Shown piece after piece: positions 49,701-62,341 of a stretch of DNA of 64,000 nt (positions are counted from its first letter, which is position 1; every line of letters begins with the position of its first letter). The notes beneath the pieces were generated by a model. That model was not told where the DNA came from. It saw nothing but the letters and a program-made list of their open reading frames with translations, and searched no databases. Source of the stretch: Entonaema liquescens (taxonomy: Eukaryota; Ascomycota; Sordariomycetes; Xylariales; Xylariaceae); NCBI GenBank assembly GCA_902805475.1, contig CADCSX010000023.1, positions 2,852,001-2,916,000 on the forward strand, given 5' to 3'. Position numbers and translations under genes: made by a program.

Positions 49701-52700
49701 CGTGGATCAATGGATCTGCTGCAAGGGCAAAACACACGTCGCAAACTTCGGCCCCGGTTCTACAACTCTCCTGGCGCTACTTGCGAACTCTTGGGTATTA
49801 ACTCCGTGGATAGACTAGTAGTTACGGCGATTTTACCAAAGTAGAACCGTGACATCGGGCACCTGAAATAACAACAATTTAAGAACTCATAATCCCAATG
49901 CAAGGCCGACTCTAATAGGCATACGATCGCCCTTTTTTTTCATTCACGATTCACTATTCATCATTATCAGGTACTTGTTTGATTAGGGGACCTTGGCGTA
50001 TACTGTTTAAGTGATAGCTCTCATACGAAGCTGCGCAATATGATAATAGGTAATATCTTAAAGCCACCCCGAACGGAGATAGTCTCGTTGGACTTACAGA
50101 TCAGTACACTAGAAGCCAATATCGATATGTCAGCTGAAAAGAAGAGTACCCTTTCTTCAGATTACAATCCTCTTTGGGGAAATCCCCTGGCGTACAGTGT
50201 GGAGGAGGTATGACATGTAAGCCCAGGAAAAGCCCTTGCCGGTAATCCTTGTTGACATGCATCTAAAATAGGGTGGATTCTCTGCCCTTGCGTTCTGCGG
50301 TACGACGGTTTGGATAACACTAGGATAACTTTTCCATTACCTGTTACTTAGTTGCACGTTGCTGCAACGGCCTACGTAGCTGCGTAGATTACCTATTCCT
50401 AGGTACCTTACAAGCCTACTTTGATCATTCCCACCACTGGGAATTAGTGGGAATTCGTAACAAATAAGGTAACAACTTCGTAGTGTTAACCACATTCGTT
50501 AAGCTGTCTTATTAACCCCAACTCCCCTTGGAAATAAGACCGATCCACCAACTTCCTAACAGCATAAAGAAGAAACTGAGCATGAAGAGCAAAAAGGCTA
50601 AGCATTGAGATATTCAATCCTTGGCGGAGTCTCTAAATATGGTAAAGACGATGTACATACAGCGTCTTTGGTAACCGAGAGGGGTCTGACGCTTTGGCGA
50701 TCCGTGTCGTTGAGATCAGACATCAGACCGGGACCCTCTCGACGGTCCGCTGCGCGCGCACGTATGGGGTTTCTATGATAAGGTTTCTCAATCCTAACCG
50801 GGTTCCTTTATAAGAGGTTCAGGAGTGGAAATAGCAAATTAGGACAAGTTACAGCAATAATTACCTATTTTACACGGTAGTCCCACAGCTTACCCGCAAC
50901 TATCTCAATACTTTCAGCTGTGGTCAAATTGCAAATGCCAATCTCGGCTAACGAATTCTAGCCATAATAGACAAGAAACCCCGCTTAGCTCTAAGGGCGA
51001 CAGCTATAGGCTTGTTTAGTCTTCTGGTGTCTGGGTTTGGAACGTGGGAATTATAGGCTAAACAGCCACGTTCCAAGGGATAGAACACACACAATTCTAA
51101 GAATAGGTGACTAAAGTGAGACAGCGCGTGGGTTAAAGCTGTCGGTTAGCATTAAGATGCTTACATAGATATATACGGCTAAGTGGCATTCCCGTATGCA
51201 CTCTCCACTTTAGATTCACCACGCTTCAGATGATTCGGGACTCGTATCTCTCATTAGCGAGGCGAAATCGTGTAATTGTATTGGTTTGGTATAACGCTAG
51301 AAGCAGGCAGATACAGGTAAGGTAACCGATTAGCGACAAGATCGCGGGGATGAAGACAAGTTAGGGGTAGTGGTGTGCGGCTGAACTGTGGTAGAGAGGG
51401 GGGCATACGGTATTCCTACATTTACATAGCTATGGGACCACTCGTGGGTCTTTAATTACATTCAGGTGGTGGAGACTAGCAAGTTGCCGCGGGGCTTCGA
51501 TACTAGACTGTTCCTGTATGAAGGTAAGTTAGGTCCTTCTTGTCAGCTCTCTTCCTTTAGAAATGCCATCTCTATTAGCCTGCCATCTCTATTAGCCCAC
51601 AGAAACATTGAGCACGAAGAAGAGCTAGACAAGGAACCCATCCTGTATTTTCAGTATCGGGCTGTTATCGTACGGTGACTGAGCACACGGTCTATAAGTC
51701 CACGGTGTGACGAAGGAGGGGCTATGGTTGCGGCTCTGAGGTTGTGTACTACTATAATCAATATTGACGTCGTCGCCCGCCGGGAACCCAGGAATGATGC
51801 ATGGTAGCATTGTGAAACGAAGTCATGCGACGGCCACCGGTAATCGGGACTCGGGACTCGAGACATTCCAACTTCCGATTCATGCCAAGGATCGGTCATT
51901 CCACGGTCCCGAAGTCTTCATAGCAATGGAGCTCCCTAGAAAGAAAAGATGCCTAGGCAGTGTCATGTAAATACGTAGTACCACCCGTCGTGCGATATAT
52001 TGTCTCTTACAAACTCTTGTGGAGACACCGGGATGAAAAGAGTTGTACCAAAGGGAGTACAAATAATCAAACTCAGTTGAGACGTCGTTAGTTGGTCTCC
52101 TTCCCAGAATCTGCTTTTTTTTTTTTTTTTCTTTTCCTGCGCCGCTAGAAATAGCTGGCTGTCCGATGGGTAATTTCTCCGAAAGCGATAGTGTGGTTCC
52201 TTGGACATGATGGCTCCGAGTCCATTGACACGAGAACCCGCGCCCTACTAACTAACCTCCGAAATATTTATATTAAGCCGTCTATAGCTCCGATGACAGC
52301 TAAAATCCGTCGAGAATATTCTAGTCTGCCTTTTTAGACCTAGTTTAAGTAAGGTGCTTGCAGCCATTGTTAACCATAACACCATAACACTCACTTATCG
52401 TGAACATGATAGCGATGTTTGAATAGAATTTTCACAATAACTGGCTGAGGTCTTTAACATACTATGAATCCTGATATCAATGACGCCGAGGATGAGGTGA
52501 CAGCACTAAGGCACTCCACCTAAAATCCTGTATAAACTTACATAGTTACCTAAAATATGAGATATGAACCAGATTTTCAATTCTGGTGGGGGATCGTCGC
52601 CGTCTAGCAGCAGTCTAGATGGGTCCTCGGACCACCCTCCAAGATTATCTAAGTGGAAAGTAGTTATTGCAGTCATTGCAGTTCCGGCAATGGAAACATA

Positions 52701-55629
52701 GTGGAAACATTTTATCCGAGACAGTTTTAACGTAAACAACATGGTTTACAAGTGACAATATCGCACGGTAAGTGCTGTAGCATCTCCCCATTCTCGTTTT
52801 GGCATGCAATACTACCATTTATCTAAAACTACCGAACCTAGTTCACCTTATGACCCTAGTCTAATATCTGTTAAATCTCCTATTGGCCAACCCAAGAACA
52901 CCTTCTCTGGAGAGATCCGTGCCAAATATATAGGTACATACTTAAGGCTACTACCTCAACGTCGCATCGCTCGTGATAGTTGTGGAGAGGGAGGCTGTCA
53001 ACACAATCTAATCTTCAACTGGTTCCTCTCGGCCATCGTGGGTCTGTTCTTCTCCATACGTAGCAGTTAATCTCGCAAACGCTGTTGCTACATGCAGAAC
53101 GTCACGGATATGGAATGCCTTATCTAAACTTCAGAAACGAGAGTCAGTGCAGTGCATATTCTCTCCACTCATTCACCCTTGGGCGGGATGACCTCGGCAC
53201 TGATTGATCCAAGCTAGATAGCATCGTGGGATTCTGCGAAACTCCGGATCGTGTGTCCGAAATCATATATGGTGGTTCTATTTTGCGACGCATTATTATG
53301 CATTGATCGGTTGTGGATCTATACCCTGCTCTAGTACTGATGGAATCATAAGGGGGGATAGAACTTAGAAAACAGCCAGTTGGGTCCGTTGCAGTCGGCA
53401 GTTTGAAGATGCCATAAGCGCGGCTCGACTATATTAACGGTGTAGGATCTTCTGCAAGTGACTGCGGCCGTATCAAGATTCGCCTAGGCGTATTAGTATC
53501 ATAGACCCCCTCCCAGTCTTAGTGGCAAAGACGAGCATGTGGAGAGCACAGACATTAGGAGAATGCGGGGAAGGTGGTTGAGAAGTCTACTCAGGTTTTG
53601 ATTTCGTTTGGTGATGTTTGGGAATCACAACAATTTCTATCAACAACTCTCTTTCATTCTACACAAAGTTTAAAAAATAGCAGAGAGCGACAACGACTCA
53701 GCCATCTTACTCCTCGATGTCATTCATCATGGGCTATTATAGTAAAACCTGGGCTAGGTATGCGCTCTAGCTAGTAGCAAACCCTTTCCATGCCGGTTTC
53801 GGATAGCTATGGCAATGAGGGAACGGGAATCTACCTATGATCCTACATGTGGAGTAGACGGGTAATCTTCATGCACAGACATTGATCTACTGTGCCGGCT
53901 ATAGTCTATGAAGAATAATATATGATACACCGATACCTCCGTGAAGACGTTATAATCTATGCATTGCCCACCGTCAAAGCAACCCATGACATAACTTGGC
54001 TTTGACCATACACGAGGTTTGGGGCATTGTCCCTCTTTCTGGGTTGGCGAACGGTTATCCGTTCCCTGGCGATGGTCTTCATAGCGTGAATATAGTTAAA
54101 AAACAAGTCTGCGCTCTTATTCCCTCCACTGAATGTTTAGTATAAATACTCGCCAAGTTCTCCTCACAGCTACTGTAAAAGAGTATTCGTAAAAGCCAGT
54201 TACCGGAGTGATCCAATACAGGACGTATGCTGTGCAATCTAAGGAGGTTATCATCAGCGTGGTATTTTCCTGGATTTCCCTAGACATGGCAGCATGACAA
54301 GGAAACCGTTTACCAGCATGGCGTTTGTATCACATGAATATCGGTTACCGGGAGATTTTTCGGACCGCAGACTCACTTCTGCCTGCCGCGATCAACTGTG
54401 GAGAAAATGAACGATGTCGATATCCTTTTCTCTTCGCTTCATATCGACGCCTAGAGCAGAAGATGGCCCTTCCGCTAGGAATATTAGCGTAAACCACTAC
54501 GGGACTCCTACTTGATGTCGCAAATGGAGAAGGTCACATCGCGGTTTTGGGAACGATGAAGGCTTATACAGACAGAGGCAGTTGAAAACAATAACTTGAT
54601 GAAGGAGTGTAAACCCTAGTACCATTTCTCGTTGGCTAATCGGAAGACTGGATTTTACCGCGCTAGCAGCCTTACTTCTCGGCCTTGGGTTGTTGCTGTT
54701 GTTGGACCTGGGTAGGATGGAACTTACCGTTAGGAATTTGTTCGCCTATGTCGCTTATTTCTTAAGAACCGACGGGAAAAAAATAAAAGAGAAAGAAAAC
54801 AAAAAAGAGCGCGCTTCTACCTTCGGGATCATTAGGTGAGCATGGTAATCCCTGTCACTAACCTTGACTTCCACGCGGTGTTATGGCAGGATCACGACAG
54901 CGACAAGCGCGATAAGCTCTTCGCAAGAGGGAAGCTAAAGACGGGAATTCAAGGACATGACTGATTGCTTGCATTCCAAATTTTTGACATCTCCTGTAAA
55001 GGTGGGTACCTCTGCCCGGCTACATGGCTGGAAAGAAAGAAGCTAGCAAGGAAGTCGATTACGGGCCATGCACCTAAAGGTTTCCGGGCTTTTAGTGTAG
55101 ACCCACGATCTCCTATTTGGGGAAGAATCCTTTTTGGGGAATCCTCTTACATATTACTCTATTCTCTCTATGTATATGCAAATTGATGAAAACCTGTTAC
55201 ACACCTGGGCAGGTAATAAAAAAAAAAAAAAAATAACTTATTACGCGGTATATGTTTCATATACGAGATAATGTAGCGTAAAGAAAATTGTTACTTGCCT
55301 GACTTATGACTAAAATGATGGAATATGAGACGGTTACCGCTTCGCGTACCTTTAACGTGTGTGATCAACTGCGCAGAAAAACTACCCAACTCAGGTACGT
55401 AATAAGTGACGGAAATAGTAGACAGTTTATCGCCCGCGAGTCCGTCCCATCTGCAAGTTCCCACCGCAGGGGCAATGTGATTTGCGCTTAACATATCTCT
55501 TAAGATGCGCTGCAATACTGCAATGCAGGTGTTCGTTCGGCAGAGTCAAGCTGCAAGCTGGGCTGCAGGTGCCGGTGGGCTGCCGTTTACATGCATCATG
55601 TATGACTGCGAAGCTACCTACAGGTTTAC

Positions 55630-55678
55630 GAGCTACAGGCTACGAGCTACGGGCTACGGGCTACGGGCTATCAGCTAC
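55630..55678. repeat. Seven-unit 7-bp minisatellite (GGGCTAC and variants)
   Basis: Seven tandem 7-bp units read GAGCTAC, AGGCTAC, GAGCTAC, GGGCTAC, GGGCTAC, GGGCTAT and CAGCTAC. The variants show that the array is older or mutating. A short plus-strand frame runs through it, but the repetitive translation (LRATGYGLRA type) is a by-product. Confidence 0.85.
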
Positions 55679-56839
55679 GCGTATGTGATCTCTTATTAGC
55701 CGCCGTTAAGGTGTGTAGTCGACATGTTTCGAAACAAAGGGGTTTATTGGATAGTTTATTGGCCCATTGTCCTGGGAGCTTTCCAAGTCCCTTGTGAGAA
55801 TTTAAGGTATGGCGTGGCTTTCCTGGATGATCAAATCTAGGAAAAGCTATTATAGATATCAGGCGTTATAATGACAAGGAATACGCACTTCATTAGTAAG
55901 GAGGCTTAAACTTCCTATTATATCGATACATTGTTGGAGATATCCTAGATATATGCATACATGTACCTAGCAGAGATAGGGTTAGCACCTACCTAGGTAC
56001 TTGAAATTGCACTGCGGCGAAGATAGGTAATCACTGCCCGCTGTTTGCAACTGCTTACCTACTTAGGTACCCTCCAAGGTACCCAAGTTAGTCAAATATA
56101 TCGCTATTAATCCTTGAATCTTTCTAAACCTTAGGTACCTACTTACCTAAGCGCCTATGCTTGCAGAATTGTTTCTGTTGAAATTGAATCGTATAATTAG
56201 TCAACTGGGGAAAAGTTTACGGTGTGTCCGAGATGTCGGCTTAGAACTATTAGTAGCACCAGGAAACTTCAACCATACCTACCTCCCTACCTTATGCCTA
56301 CCACATAGCCAAAGCACGACAAGCCCACCGTAGAATTCTTTAGTACGATTCTTTAGTTACCACCTAAGGCAGACTTCTTCATGTCTTGTACCGACTATCA
56401 GGCTAACCCTTACCCTGGCGGAACTACTACTCAATGAGGGCAAGGTCGCGCAGTCTAAATAATCTAAGAATCTGAAACAATGGGTCTGATTGTTACTTCA
56501 GAAATGACAAGCGAAGTCGCGATTTGAGGTCGAGTTTCGACGATTCCCCTGAAACTGTCTGGATCGAGGTCACTTCGCGTGATACCACGACTTCGGAACG
56601 GAGTCCCGGTCCTTTCTGGGGGAATAGTCCAATACTACGATACATCGATACACAACCGTTGAAAAGTTTAGGTATCAAGAGGCTCGGAAAAAACATGGAG
56701 GGATTGTTGTTTAGTATGTACCAATTAAGACTACGTTGATCTATCACCATCACCGTCACTATCGGTCTCATTTTCAAACAAGGCCTTCACGTTAGCAGCG
56801 TGTAATAAGTATATGATGCATATTATTTATCATCATACT

Positions 56840-56895
56840 ATTATACCATTATACCATTATACCATTATACCGTTATACCATTATACCATTATACC
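56840..56895. repeat. Seven-unit 8-bp microsatellite, ATTATACC
   Basis: Seven contiguous 8-bp units, six identical and one with G in place of the first A (56872-56879), are followed by a partial unit. It lies in AT-rich gene-free DNA and looks like a polymorphic simple repeat. Confidence 0.9.
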
Positions 56896-59800
56896 ATTAT
56901 CATACATTTTTCTGCGGCGTGCTTCATTTCTTTAGTTTGCTTACGTTTAGGCCGAAGGGGGGATAAGAAGCCTTGAATACTCTTAGGGAGTTACGACGGG
57001 AAATGTACTAAAATATTCAACTCTTGTTTTCATTCAATGGTTGAACTGTGTGAATCAGCCAGCGCTGCTGTCATCTCTATTAAACTTCGACTTACGGCGC
57101 GATCCGGTCCAAGCCTCTAAGCCTTATTAAGCTTCTTATCAGCGTTTACTATGTAGAAGATTTGGAACGCCAAGAATAACCCCTGATGCTTAAGCTACGC
57201 ACATCAGAGCTCTTGGGGTTCGTTTATTGATATTTATTGTCTACCGCTTGTTTGATTCCCGACGTATATACTTTAGGTAGGTATATATAGTATGCTTCGC
57301 AGTGGTACAATGGGGAGGCAAAATACCCATCTCTTGTAGTGGAACTACCTAACTAGGTGGTTAGGTTGTTATCATATGACAACATCGTCATGGCCGGTGT
57401 TTCCACGCGTATTATTAGACGACGTCCGCTTTGGAAATAAGACAGCCCTTAAATTGCCAACTACTCCGTTCCAAATCGATCGTGAAATTTTAGACCATCG
57501 CCAGGACAGATCCACTGGTATAGATGTAATACAGCTATTGAGCCAAGAGAGTCTTCTGCTTTGAGGACCCAAGTTAGGTAATTAGATGTAATGAAACGCT
57601 TGAAAGGCTTGCGCACACTATTGTCCCGTCTAATACCACACCACGCCATTTGGATCGTACCGAACTGTAGGAAGCAGACCATGTTGTGCTGGTTTCCGTC
57701 CATGATACTTACCCTCTTCTCCCCGCGGTTGTTCAACTCCTACATTCATACTTGCTTTTCATATATTGCGCACGTGGATAAGATTGTCGTATGTAAGATC
57801 GGAAGTTTGCACAGTCGTTTATGATGGGAATATCATCCCGCCACTTGGTACTTTGTTTGGGGATGAACGAAAGATATTCGAGGAGCTAAAATTGTTTGCG
57901 GTGATTAACGAATAATAGAAAGGTATGGGTCTAACGAGTTAGCTGAGACGTTCTCAACGAATACTATATTGTAGGAAGTGCCTGGGTATGAAAATCAACT
58001 CTAAAATGGAATGCATTTGATAAGATCAATCTGGAAATCCAGTTCAAGCCGAAAATGGACAATGTCCAGCTTCTCGTGTATTTAGGCGCGGACAGAGTAT
58101 AAATCCTATTCATAACTTTATGTCTTAGTTACATGTTAGCTAGTTAGGTAATTACCAACAGTGTTGCTAAGTAAGTTATTATTTTATTAGCACGTTGCAC
58201 GTCTAAAGGAAATGGCGAGGGGCTTATTATTACCCTAAATGCATTGTACTCATTGTATGCATTGTATTCTATTATACACACACTAATGTAGGTACCCCAA
58301 CTAGGTCCTCAATTGTGTTAGCAACGCTTCTACATGTAATGCATTATTATTTTAAACCCCGGAACCTGGCAATGCCCTTTTCTCTTCTACGTATAATCCA
58401 TGATCCCTGATCCCTGATGGGTGAACCTGGTCTTTTCTCTTTTGGCGTATCCCTCCCCCTATGTACGTTCTACCGGCTTGTGTTGCTTGTGTTTAGCTAC
58501 CATCTGCATGCGCATTTAGGGAGCCGGCGGTACTTTGGCTGCTTGGCCGGTAACCGGGGACTTATTGATGGCAAGCCTATCGTAACTACCTCTTAGGTAT
58601 CTACATACCTAACGATAGGTACGGTACAGGGGAGGAGAAAGTTGACGGTCGTATGGAAGTACCCAGACCAAAATTGTGCTGAGAATCGACGGTTGAAGCG
58701 AGAAGAAGCTTATTCTCGCCGTTAACATTGTTTTCTCTATTATCAATAATTAATGTCACTACATCGTATTTTTTTTTTTCTTTCCACCATTCACCCCTCT
58801 CTATATTATATAGATTCTCCAATAAATACGGTCTTTCATTAGGTCTACCAGGCACTTAAGTCACATCTCAATATTATTTTAAGCGACACTTTGATACTGA
58901 GCTTCTTGTCTTGTCTTCGACGTCGCAACTGTCGGCCTGTTCGGTTGAGAAACCCGAGACAACTCACCGACGTGACCTAACATCTTTTATTTCTTTAATT
59001 TTTATTATAGCAGGCTGGTTTCTATGGCTTTCCGTCCGAACGACCCGCCCAGCTAGTCCCCAGAATCCTACGTCAGTAGGTTTTGTACATACCTTGCGCA
59101 CACTGGTACAGACCTACAGACGGCCCACGGACGGACTTTGATCAACACGGACCTATCCTGACAACTCAGTTCGCAAGTAACGGACGAAACTTCTGGAGGT
59201 GTCACTGCAACAACCCTCACATTTTACTTCGCGTCATTATACCACCACTAGCCCATTTCGAGTACCCCCAACTCGAGGCCGCTGAATTTTGAAGGGATCG
59301 CCGGTTTCTTCTTCCCTTGCGATCTTGTCAAGTTATATGACATATACCCGTCGCTCCAATTTGGGATGTGCTCGAGCCTTCTCCTTTCCCTTTTGCGATC
59401 ATCACCTAAGGGCTGCATAACCAGGAAAGGAAGGCATCCCATCATCATATAGTTTTCCCAGTGCTTCAAGGAGTAGTAATCAAACATCGATAATACCTAT
59501 CTTAATCCACGAGTGACGGGATTCGCTCGTCTACCGATACGATAATCTTCACTGGAACCATCGGTTGAGATCTGACTGACAATATAACCAGCCGCCCTGG
59601 AGATTTTGACTGGATATTTGGGTCAGATTGTATATTCCTCTGAACCTCCCGTAGACTAGTGCTACCTATCAAACCTCACGTCAGTTTTGGTCACTACCCG
59701 GCCACGGTCTCTTCACAGTAGGGTTCAGCTCGAGCTCGATATCGAATTGAGACTAGTTTCTCCTATAGTCATAGCAGTCTCGACCCCCGAAGAGGATTCA

Positions 59801-60381
59801 TAGGTCACCAGAAGTACACAAGTAGGCGGACCGTGTTCCTAGGAGAGAGAAGTGAGACGACTTGACGGGCCTTTGCTTTGTGTCAGCAACACGCCAACAA
59901 CGAGAGAGCCACGGTCCAGCAATTTGGTATCGACCACTTAAGTTCCAAGGGGGAAAGAATATAGACTAACATCGAACATAATTTGATAAGCTGAAGCTTG
60001 ACTTAGTCTGTCGAACGTTATAGCACTGCCAGAATTAGGTCAGCAAACATGAACCCTTTATCTCTACTTACTTTTGCTGAAGGGCGTGTCTTGCTTGGTC
60101 ATATGGACTAACAGTCGATTTAGACCGCTCATCATTAAATCCTCTCGCCCCTGGAGTCTGAAGGCAGGAGGGTTGAACCTTATATGGTGTACACAGGGGC
60201 TCTAACTCACTAGTAAGTCGACGGTCTCTAAATCGTAAACCACGGTTTAGGTTTCTTCTTTTCTAAACTTCTTCGTTGGATGGTATCTGGTATGATACTT
60301 AGCTAATACTCGCTAACTTTTCCTGTTCGTTTCTTAAGCGTTCCACTAAGCCTTTGTTATATTAACCAAGTTTTCTTGGTG

Positions 60382-60389
60382 ATATATAA
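60382..60389 (+). promoter_or_regulatory. TATA-like element upstream of the zinc-finger gene
   Basis: TATATAAA lies about 430 bp before the ATG at 60811 and is followed by pyrimidine-rich DNA, typical of fungal transcription starts. If used, it implies a leader of several hundred bases, possibly with an intron ending at the TTTTTTTGCAG near 60428. Confidence 0.3.
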
Positions 60390-60810
60390 AGTCTCCCCTC
60401 TCGCCGCTCCTTTTTCTTTTTTTTGCAGGATATTTTCGTTATCGTCTATTAAATCTCGTATACCTCTTCTAGCATACCTTTTCTGGCACTTTGCAAGGGT
60501 TCCTCATATCGGTTTGGGCCGAATATCTGGGACCTAGGTGTCTCCACGCATAGATTTCAATCTCGGCGTCGCATTGAAGATTCCGCTTACATACTGTTCC
60601 GAGCAAGGGTATCATCCACACTTGGGGCTGTCTTTGAGTGACCCACGCTATCCCTGTCTCTTCGCCTTAAGGGACTCCTGGGTCTGGTTCCACACCACTC
60701 ATATACCTTGTGTTTCTTGGTTCGCACTGTAAGACATATAAGTATAGTCTCGTTCGCACACTTACACTACTACTGGTCTCCGGGTCCTAGATCTTGGGGT
60801 CACCAGAGAG

Positions 60811-62341
60811 ATGGAGTTGATGGAACTTGTCGAGAACGAGCCGACGGCTCGGCCTTTTCAGTGCGATTGGGATAAGTGCAAGAAGGTATGTACTACCGTT
60901 CCCTGGCACTAGACCAACGCTGGACCATGCGTCGTCGCTGTCGCGTTCGCTGCGGCCCAAGTTAACTTATACGACCGCAGAGTTTCAACCGCAAGTCCGA
61001 CCTCCAAAGGCATTACCGGATACACACAAATGAGAGGCCGTACTCTTGTCATATACCAGGATGTGGTAAAAGCTTTATACAGCGTAGCGCCTTGACGGTT
61101 CATATCCGCACTCACACCGGCGAGAAACCTCATCAATGCCAACATCAAGGGTGCGGCAAGCGTTTCTCGGATGTAAGAACTTCACCAGACCTTTGAGTAT
61201 CTAGTAGACTTGCTAATCCATTCAGTCTTCGAGTCTGGCTCGACATCGACGCATCCATACCGGCAAACGACCTTATAAGTGCGCCCATAACGGGTGTCTC
61301 AAAAGGTAGCGCGAGATTTATCGTCCTCAAGAGGGAAATGCTAACGTGCTTGGTAGTTTCTGCCGGAAAACAACAATGGTTAAGCACCAAAGGCGCTCCC
61401 ATCAGAGGGGTATGCCTTTGGAGTTGGATGACGTTACTTCTGAGTCGGACGGCGGCGAGTCCCCGTCCACTCCTAAGCAACCGAGTTTTAGTTTAAGTAT
61501 GACGTGGCCGAGCGGTCCCTCAGCAAGCGTGCATCCGAATATGCAAAACCCTGCCCTACAGCGCGCGTCGTCTTTCGCCGACTTTGGTCAAGTAAACCAG
61601 TTCAACATGCAGCAGCCTTACGGCCACCGGCATAGTTTCTCGGGTGGAGGCGCTCACGAATACCACGGTGAAATGGTCCAGCCACAACATCCCTCGGTTC
61701 ATATGCTTCAGCGAACGGCTAGCATGCCGCAACATCCTTACTATGTGACGGAGCAGAACAATCCTGGTATTGCGACGATGAACACGAATGCAATGAACCC
61801 GACACCCATGAACCCGGCGTCTATGAACACGAACCCGGTGCAGCAATACCAGATGCCAAGGCAGCAACCCGAGCGGCCAACGCTAGATATACCATATAAC
61901 GCAGCCAACATGGTAAACACAATGCAAGGTAGCCCTGACAGTTTCACAACGGCAGTCCAAAGCCCCCAGGGTCATGAGGGCTATTACACGCATCAGCCTG
62001 CGCATACAGCGACGTATCCGCTAAGCACAACGCCTATCATGGAGCAACCTATGGTGCAATTTTCCCAGCAAGTGCAGCAACAGCAACCGGTCCATTCTCC
62101 TCAATCGATGCAACCGCAGTCGACTCCCATACAACAGGTTGCACCCCAAGAACAGTACCAGCCGGCGCCACCACAACATGAGCAATGGTATAGCACGGTG
62201 CCCTACCAGCAACCTGTCGAAGTCTCTACCATCGGCCAAATACCATCTTTTGGGGCTGGGACAGATTACCCGTGGGTCATCAAGCCGGATTTTGAAGACC
62301 CAACGATGCAGATGCCGAGCGACAGAGTCGACAGCTTATAA
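60811..62341 (+). CDS. C2H2 zinc-finger transcription factor with four fingers
   Basis: Four exons, 60811-60885, 60981-61172, 61226-61305 and 61357-62341, are split by introns of 95, 53 and 51 bp and give 443 residues. The ATG opens MELMELVENEPTARPFQCDW, a start well conserved in filamentous fungi as I recall. Four tandem C2H2 fingers follow: FQCDWDKCKK...HYRIH, YSCHIPGCGK...HIRTH, HQCQHQGCGK...HRRIH and YKCAHNGCLK...HQRRSH, joined by TGEKPH/TGKRPY-type linkers. Introns 1, 2 and 3 fall inside fingers 1, 3 and 4. Residues about 140-443 are Gln/Met/Pro/Asn-rich with short repeats (MNPTPMNPASMN), as in activation domains. It should bind DNA in the nucleus. The target genes and the family member are not known, so no symbol is given. 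Confidence 0.92.

Larger units (their letters stand above)
42078..60810. other. About 18.7 kb gene-poor block, no intact gene supported
   Basis: No frame exceeds about 100 codons and no domain was recognised on either strand. Several stretches look faintly coding-like but are cut by stops, such as 44746-45045, 45196-45405 (+), 49591-49818 (+), 54193-54489 (+, one internal TGA) and 57376-57564 (+). The block also contains simple tandem repeats (46725, 55630, 56840), T and A runs, and many TACCTA/TAGGTA clusters. I saw no transposase, reverse transcriptase or long terminal repeat. It may be decayed sequence, very long intergenic DNA or both. Its last few hundred bases should be the promoter of the zinc-finger gene. 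Confidence 0.6.
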
